Below are positions 6,529 through 10,664 of a stretch of 10,664 nucleotides of DNA, piece after piece. The position numbers and the translations under genes were made by a program. Source of the stretch: Acidobacteriaceae bacterium (lineage in GTDB: Bacteria > Acidobacteriota > Terriglobia > Terriglobales > Acidobacteriaceae); the NCBI GenBank assembly GCA_003135495.1, contig PLBX01000444.1, positions 1-10,664 of the forward strand, written 5' to 3'. The notes under the pieces are model-generated. The model made no database searches. It saw only the letters and a list, made by a program, of their open reading frames with translations, and was not told the origin of the DNA. The first letter of the stretch is position 1. The number at the start of each line of letters is the position of its first letter.

Positions 6529-8604
6529 TCACTTAAGCTGGTCGCGCGCAGCTTGCACGATGGCTTCGGAATTGAAGCCGAATTTCTTCTGCAAATCCTT
6601 GAGCGGCGCGGATGCCCCAAACGTGTGCATTCCTATGATGCGGCCTTTCAACCCTGTGTAACGCGCCCAACCCAGCACGGAAGCCTGCTCGACGGCCACT
6701 CGCGCGGTTATTTCAGGAGGAAGAACCTGATGGCGGTAACCTTCGTCCTGGTGTTCGAATATTTCCCATGACGGCATGCTGACCACTCGCGCTCGAATGC
6801 CATCGGCCTTTAATTTTTCGTAGGCCTCGATGCAGAGATAAACTTCGCTGCCCGTAGCCATCAGGATGACCTGCGGCTTGCCGCCTTCGGCATCGGCCAG
6901 AACGTAGGCCCCGCGCGCGAGTCCACTTGCCGGCGCATATTTTGTTCGATCGAATGTGGGCAATGCCTGGCGCGTAAGAACCAGCGCCGCCGGTTCTTTT
7001 TTCAACGACATGATTATTTTCCACGCTTCGACCACTTCATTCGCGTCTGCTGGACGCAACGTGATCAACCCGGGTATCGCGCGCAGCGTGACCAGTTGCT
7101 CGATGGGCTGGTGCGTGGGTCCATCTTCGCCGACTCCGATGGAATCGTGGGTGAAGATCCAGAGCGACGGAATTTCCATGATGGCGGAGATGCGAATCGG
7201 CATCTTCATGTAGTCGCTGAAAATGAGAAAGGTCGAGCCATAGGCGCGGAGTTTGGATAGCACCATCCCATTCACGATCGCGCCCATGGCGTGTTCGCGA
7301 ATGCCGAAGTGGAAGTTGCGCGCGTTGTAATGATTCGCTTCAAAGTCACCCGCTCCATCGAAGGTGAGGCGCGTCTTAGTAGACGGATATAAATCCGCCG
7401 AGCCGCCCATGAGCCACGGGTGATTCTTCGCGATGGCATTAAGAACTTTGGAAGAAGATTCGCGAGTCGCGAGACCTTTGGCATCGGCGGGGAATGTGGG
7501 CAATTCCTTATCCCAACCATCGGGAGATTCGAAGCGCCGCATGCGTTCGTATTGCGCGGCCAACTCGGGAAACTGCGCCTTATATTTTGCAAACAGCGCC
7601 TTCCACTGGCCATTCAACTGCCGCCCGCGCTTGCCCATAACGTCGCGAAAGTTTTCGTAGACTCCGTCGGGGACGAGAAACTTGGCATCTTCGGGCCAGC
7701 CGTAAAAGCGCTTTGTCAGCTTCACTTCTTCTTCGCCGAGCGCTTCACCGTGAGCTTCCTTTGTGTCCTGGCGGTGCGGCGAACCGTAGCCGATGTGACT
7801 GTTCACAATAATCAGCTTCGGACGATCTTTGACGTCAAGCGCGTGCTTGTAGGCGTCGGTCAGCGCCGCCAGATCGTTGGCATCACGAACGTGCGACACA
7901 TCCCATCCATACGCCACGAATCTGGCAGCGACGTCTTCGTCAAACGCGAGGTCGGTGTTGCCCTCTATGGTGATGTGGTTGCTGTCGTAGATCCAGCAAA
8001 GGTGTGAAAGTCTGAGATGCCCGGCAATGGAGGCGGCTTCCGAGGAAATTCCTTCCATCATGTCGCCATCGCCGCAGAAAACCCAAGTGTTGTAATTGAA
8101 GAGTTCGAATCCGGCACGATTGAAGTAGGCAGCCAGCCAACGCTCGGCGATAGCCATGCCAACGCTGTTAGCAACTCCTTGACCGAGCGGCCCGGTGGTG
8201 GTCTCGACGCCGGAAGTTAGACCGTACTCGGGATGTCCAGGAGTTTTACTTCCAATCTGCCGAAAATTCTTCAGGTCATCCAGCGTTAGAGCTGGTGTGG
8301 AAAGAACTTCACCATCGGGCGTGACCGAGCGAACTCCAGCCAGATGAAGAAGCGAATACAGCAGCATGGATGCGTGCCCATTGGAGAGCACGAATCGGTC
8401 TCGATTTGGCCAGACGGGATCTTCGGGATCATAGGGCAGGAACTGCTGCCACAGAGAGTATGCGACCGGCGCAAGCGCCATCGGAGCTCCGGGATGACCG
8501 GAGTTTGCTTTTTGCACTGCGTCTATCGAAAGGGTGCGGATGGTGTTGATACACAACTGATCGAGCTGTGTTCCGGTGGCGATAGACTGTTCGCTGACTG
8601 CCAT
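6529..8604 (-). CDS. tkt: Transketolase
   Basis: This thiamine-diphosphate- and Mg-dependent enzyme moves two-carbon ketol units between pentose, triose, tetrose and heptulose phosphates. It is full length at 691 residues. Visible sites are SGHPGAPM at 35-42 with His37, SNGHAS at 74-79 with His77, GPLGQG at 138-143, and the diphosphate motif GDGDMMEG at 178-185, closed by the metal-binding YDSN at 206-209. The pyrimidine domain has GIREHAMGAIVNGM with the cofactor-activating Glu, and GEDGPTHQPIEQL. ATGSEVYL is in the C-terminal domain. The ATG at 8602-8604 is chosen over the TTG just before it, because AGGAG (8612-8616) lies seven bases upstream of the ATG. It is probably the first gene of the block: 193 nt separate it from the next gene upstream. 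Tal follows after a 103-nt repeat-rich spacer. Confidence 0.96.
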   Translation of the reverse strand: MAVSEQSIATGTQLDQLCINTIRTLSIDAVQKANSGHPGAPMALAPVAYSLWQQFLPYDPEDPVWPNRDRFVLSNGHASMLLYSLLHLAGVRSVTPDGEVLSTPALTLDDLKNFRQIGSKTPGHPEYGLTSGVETTTGPLGQGVANSVGMAIAERWLAAYFNRAGFELFNYNTWVFCGDGDMMEGISSEAASIAGHLRLSHLCWIYDSNHITIEGNTDLAFDEDVAARFVAYGWDVSHVRDANDLAALTDAYKHALDVKDRPKLIIVNSHIGYGSPHRQDTKEAHGEALGEEEVKLTKRFYGWPEDAKFLVPDGVYENFRDVMGKRGRQLNGQWKALFAKYKAQFPELAAQYERMRRFESPDGWDKELPTFPADAKGLATRESSSKVLNAIAKNHPWLMGGSADLYPSTKTRLTFDGAGDFEANHYNARNFHFGIREHAMGAIVNGMVLSKLRAYGSTFLIFSDYMKMPIRISAIMEIPSLWIFTHDSIGVGEDGPTHQPIEQLVTLRAIPGLITLRPADANEVVEAWKIIMSLKKEPAALVLTRQALPTFDRTKYAPASGLARGAYVLADAEGGKPQVILMATGSEVYLCIEAYEKLKADGIRARVVSMPSWEIFEHQDEGYRHQVLPPEITARVAVEQASVLGWARYTGLKGRIIGMHTFGASAPLKDLQKKFGFNSEAIVQAARDQLK

Positions 8605-8797
8605 CAATCCTCTCCTCGCAGTTCCGCTAGCATTTCGCTTAGTAACTTAGATGAACCTACCGGCAAATGGATACAACTACGCCATCCGCTAAGTTTACAT
8701 CGGGATTGTCGAACCAGCAGACGCACGAGAGGACGAAGTGCAGAATTATTGTAGTCGCTATGCGGTCTGACTTTCGCTCAGGCGGTTCCTGTAGCGT

Positions 8798-10084
8798 CTA
8801 GTAGAATTTTTTATCGTTATTGATTCGGTGTTGAAGAGTAGAAGCCAATTCGTCCACATCGACTGCCGAGAGATTCATCGAGCCCGGTTCGAAGACTGGA
8901 TTCCGATTGGTGCCGACTGCATCGCGCCGCACCTGGATCAGCAAAGCCTGAACCGCTTCGGGGTCGTATTTCTGCGGACTCATGCGTATCAGTTCTTGCA
9001 GCGCCGCTCCAATGGGCAAACTTTCGCGATAGGGACGTTCGCTGGTCATGGCATCAAAAGTATCGGCCAGAGCTATGATGCGCACCGCTTGCGGCATCTC
9101 GTCTGCGTGTAGGCCATCGGGATAACCGGAGCCATCGCCCCGTTCGTGATGCCAGCGCACAATTTCCGGAATCTGAGGCCAGGGAAATTGCACCTGGCTG
9201 ACGATCTGATGGCCGACGGTAGTGTGATCGCGCATCTCGCGGGATTCTTCGGCATCGAGTTTCGAAGTTTTCCCGAAGAGCCGTTTGTCCACCGCAACTT
9301 TGCCAATATCGTGCAGATATCCGGCGGAGCGCAGCGAGGCAACATCGGCTGGCGCCATCCCCAGAGCTTCGCCGATCGCCTGAGCGTAGCGGCCGACTCG
9401 AAGCGAATGTCCGTGAATGTTGACGTGCTTTACGTCTATCGCAGTGGCAAAGGCCTCAAGCGCGTTGTCGTAAAAGCTATGCAGCGACGCCAGCAGCCGC
9501 AGATTTTCAGTAACCCGTTGCGCCAATGTCTGCCCGAGCGTGTGATTCTGGATGCCCAGCGCCAGATAGTGACTCAGCATTTCAAAAGCGTCGAGAGCGT
9601 CCTCTTCGTATTGGCCATCGCCTTGCCGGCGGCCCAGGGCAATTACTCCGACCAACTTGCCACGAACTTTTAGCGGGCAAATGCACTTGAACAGCTCAGG
9701 CGCAACATTTCCGTTAGAACTCAGAAACGCGTCGTAGCTGGAACTGTTCAGCAGCACCGGCCCGACGGCTGCGGTCAAGGTGTGAATATGGCGAGGAAGG
9801 AGGGGGATCAGCGACGGCTCCGGCAGCAGCGTGAACCCTTGGGCATCGACGGAAGTAAGCAGCGAAGGGCGATCGCCAAATGAAAAAAGGACGGCCTCGC
9901 GCGCGCCGGATGCTTCCATCACGGCCGCTACCATGGTGCGAGCGGTCTGTCGGAAATCGCGATCCGCAGTAAGTTCAGGACCCAAATCCGCCAGCGCTTC
10001 GACCGTTCGCAAAAGCTTCTTGAGATTGGTTCCCTGCAATCCGTTGCGGAGGTGCGAGAAACCAGAGCACCCACAGCGTAGCAT
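8798..10084 (-). CDS. GAF and HD-GYP domain protein, probable cyclic-di-GMP phosphodiesterase
   Basis: The C-terminal half is an HD-GYP domain, a metal-dependent hydrolase family that degrades cyclic di-GMP. Numbered from this start, it shows HGHSLRVGRYA near 224-234, LHDIGK with the HD pair at 258-259, DHTTVGH at 286-292, HHERGDGSGYPDG at 312-324 with the GYP triplet at 320-322, and ALADTFDAMTSERPYR at 338-353. The N-terminal part (about 25-180) looks like a GAF sensory domain, so the protein probably senses a ligand. No receiver or membrane segment is visible from this start. The frame is open up to a GTG at 10261, which would add 59 residues with a hydrophobic stretch (FFAALISALSSTLL). That part uses codons rare in its neighbours (TTA, TCA, ATA, ACA), so I prefer the ATG at 10082-10084. 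Neither start has a clear ribosome binding site. The tail after about residue 385 is not assigned. Confidence 0.85.
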   Translation of the reverse strand: MLRCGCSGFSHLRNGLQGTNLKKLLRTVEALADLGPELTADRDFRQTARTMVAAVMEASGAREAVLFSFGDRPSLLTSVDAQGFTLLPEPSLIPLLPRHIHTLTAAVGPVLLNSSSYDAFLSSNGNVAPELFKCICPLKVRGKLVGVIALGRRQGDGQYEEDALDAFEMLSHYLALGIQNHTLGQTLAQRVTENLRLLASLHSFYDNALEAFATAIDVKHVNIHGHSLRVGRYAQAIGEALGMAPADVASLRSAGYLHDIGKVAVDKRLFGKTSKLDAEESREMRDHTTVGHQIVSQVQFPWPQIPEIVRWHHERGDGSGYPDGLHADEMPQAVRIIALADTFDAMTSERPYRESLPIGAALQELIRMSPQKYDPEAVQALLIQVRRDAVGTNRNPVFEPGSMNLSAVDVDELASTLQHRINNDKKFY

Positions 10085-10169
10085 TCGGCCGGGAGACGAT
10101 TGTTGGTTAGTTTGGTGCGAGATCCGTGCCTTGCATTCGTCGATCAGGAAGGGCGATCCTATCGTGAGC

Positions 10170-10217
10170 AATGTTGATAACAATGTTGAGGACAATGCTG
10201 AAATTAACGCTGCGAAG
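10170..10217. repeat. Imperfect 12-nt tandem repeat, four units
   Basis: The successive units are aatgttgataac, aatgttgaggac, aatgctgaaatt and aacgctgcgaag. The first two share ten of twelve bases and the later ones are more diverged. A period of 12 keeps frame in any reading. On the plus strand it would give Asn-initiated four-residue units. On the minus strand it falls in the doubtful N-terminal extension of the HD-GYP frame. Confidence 0.4.
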
Positions 10218-10291
10218 AATCGCCAAGAGTTGGCCGTGATTGGAAAGATGATTTTGTTCACGATTTGGGCACTGTACTCCCGCTAGTTATC

Positions 10292-10320
10292 TTGACAGCC
10301 ATTGTCAGTTCGCTCATACT
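10292..10320 (+). promoter_or_regulatory. Candidate sigma-70-type promoter for the rightward gene
   Basis: A perfect -35 hexamer TTGACA (10292-10297) is followed by a 17-nt spacer and CATACT (10315-10320), which matches four of six bases of TATAAT. It lies about 107 nt upstream of the GTG of the rightward open frame and points toward it. Transcription would start near 10327. Confidence 0.5.
10293..10307. promoter_or_regulatory. Palindrome overlapping the -35 box, candidate operator
   Basis: TGACA-GCCAT-TGTCA is a hyphenated palindrome with perfect 5-base arms and a 5-base centre. It covers five of the six -35 bases of the candidate promoter, the position expected for a repressor site. No regulator can be named from this alone, and short palindromes also arise by chance. 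Confidence 0.3.
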
Positions 10321-10426
10321 TCGGCCAAATTGCTTGCGCCGCGCGCATTTTCGCGTGTTCGGCGGCAGCGTGTTGAGATTTGTCGGATCAACTTTACTAA
10401 ACGACTAAATAACTCGAGAGAGACTT

Positions 10427-10664
10427 GTGGTTAGTCCCCCGTCCAGCCAAATTCGCGCCGGTGCAAAATTCAACACATTCGAGCGCGATTTTTCGTCGCA
10501 ACCTTTCACCGCCTTGCGCGATGACGCATCCAGCAACCCAGCGCGTGTCTTGGACGAAAGCACAGCGCTAAAGCACTTGAAAGATTTGGTCGCCGCTGGC
10601 CATCACCGCCTGGAGACGATGCTCGCGACTCTAACCGACGTCGCCTGCCGTCTTACCGGCGCTA
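10427..10664 (+). CDS. Partial open frame, GAF-like N-terminal region (runs off right edge)
   Basis: From GTG (10427-10429) this frame is open for 79 codons to the window edge, after a TAA at 10406-10408. A GAGAGAGA purine stretch a few bases upstream is a weak ribosome binding site. The first 45 residues are unremarkable and polar. From about residue 50 the sequence reads LKHLKDLVAAGHHRLETML and then ATLTDVACRLTGA. This amphipathic helix run resembles the lead-in to a GAF domain in bacterial sensor proteins (a helix ending in A-x-R-L-T-G-A). No signal peptide or membrane segment is seen. The gene is divergent from the HD-GYP gene and has a good promoter candidate in front, which supports its being real. 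The domain call is from appearance only, because just the beginning is visible. It could be a sensor kinase, a cyclase or another GAF protein. Confidence 0.5.
   Translation, partial: MVSPPSSQIRAGAKFNTFERDFSSQPFTALRDDASSNPARVLDESTALKHLKDLVAAGHHRLETMLATLTDVACRLTGA

Larger units (their letters stand above)
10085..10426. other. Divergent intergenic region between the HD-GYP gene and the rightward gene
   Basis: This stretch holds no confident gene. Within it are an imperfect 12-nt repeat at 10170-10217, a strong rightward promoter candidate at 10292-10320 overlapping a small palindrome, and about 100 nt of leader before the GTG at 10427. The minus-strand HD-GYP frame and a 40-codon plus-strand frame (10164-10286) both run through its left part. 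At most one of them is real. Confidence 0.5.

Noticed and set aside
8775..8795. Terminator after the HD-GYP gene (CAGG-CGGTT-CCTG)
   Set aside because: The stem has only four base pairs and there is no T run after it.
8605..8797. Promoter for tkt in the spacer upstream of it
   Set aside because: A promoter is expected here, and TACAAT (minus strand, 8748-8753) fits a -10 box. No acceptable -35 sits 16-18 nt upstream, so no specific site is called.
10171..10186. DnaA-box-like TTATCAACA on the minus strand
   Set aside because: It is a single near-match with no cluster, no AT-rich unwinding region and no dnaA or dnaN neighbours, so it is not evidence of an origin.

Overview
The window is a bacterial chromosome segment of moderately high GC. 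Nearly all of it is one leftward (minus-strand) block of central carbon genes, followed on the right by a regulatory locus. No RNA genes, CRISPR arrays, insertion sequences or phage genes were seen. Gene content and protein style (the long single-domain transaldolase, a GAF plus HD-GYP protein, and a divergent GAF-like gene) recall soil Acidobacteriota such as Terriglobia. This placement is an impression from memory, not a computed result.

Reading in the direction of transcription, from high to low coordinates, the order is: transketolase (8604-6529); a 103-nt spacer; transaldolase (6425-5223); 6-phosphogluconate dehydrogenase (5257-3884, overlapping transaldolase); glucose-6-phosphate dehydrogenase (3878-2391, 5-nt gap); a ROK/polyphosphate-glucokinase-like sugar kinase (2394-1667, ATGA overlap with the gene before it, broken by a frameshift); and a family GH15 glucoamylase (1647 to beyond the left edge). 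The close packing from transaldolase to GH15 indicates an operon, with transketolase probably the first gene. Together these enzymes could release glucose from an alpha-glucan, phosphorylate it, oxidise it to pentose phosphate with NADPH production, and recycle the carbon. A 6-phosphogluconolactonase gene and the pentose-phosphate isomerase and epimerase genes are not in the window.

Two places in the block look damaged. The sugar kinase needs a one-base correction to read as one protein. The 6-phosphogluconate dehydrogenase lacks its N-terminal nucleotide-binding glycine motif at the junction with transaldolase. Either may be real decay or a sequence error; having two in one window raises the likelihood of errors.

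To the right lies a GAF plus HD-GYP protein (minus strand, probable cyclic-di-GMP phosphodiesterase). Then comes an intergenic region with a good sigma-70-type promoter facing right and overlapping a small palindrome. A plus-strand open frame that looks GAF-like runs off the right edge.

The least expected structure is the tkt-tal spacer. It can be cut into twelve consecutive degenerate 7-nt units that end exactly at the tkt stop codon, and it also contains a 9-bp inverted repeat. I found no clearly new multi-gene system.
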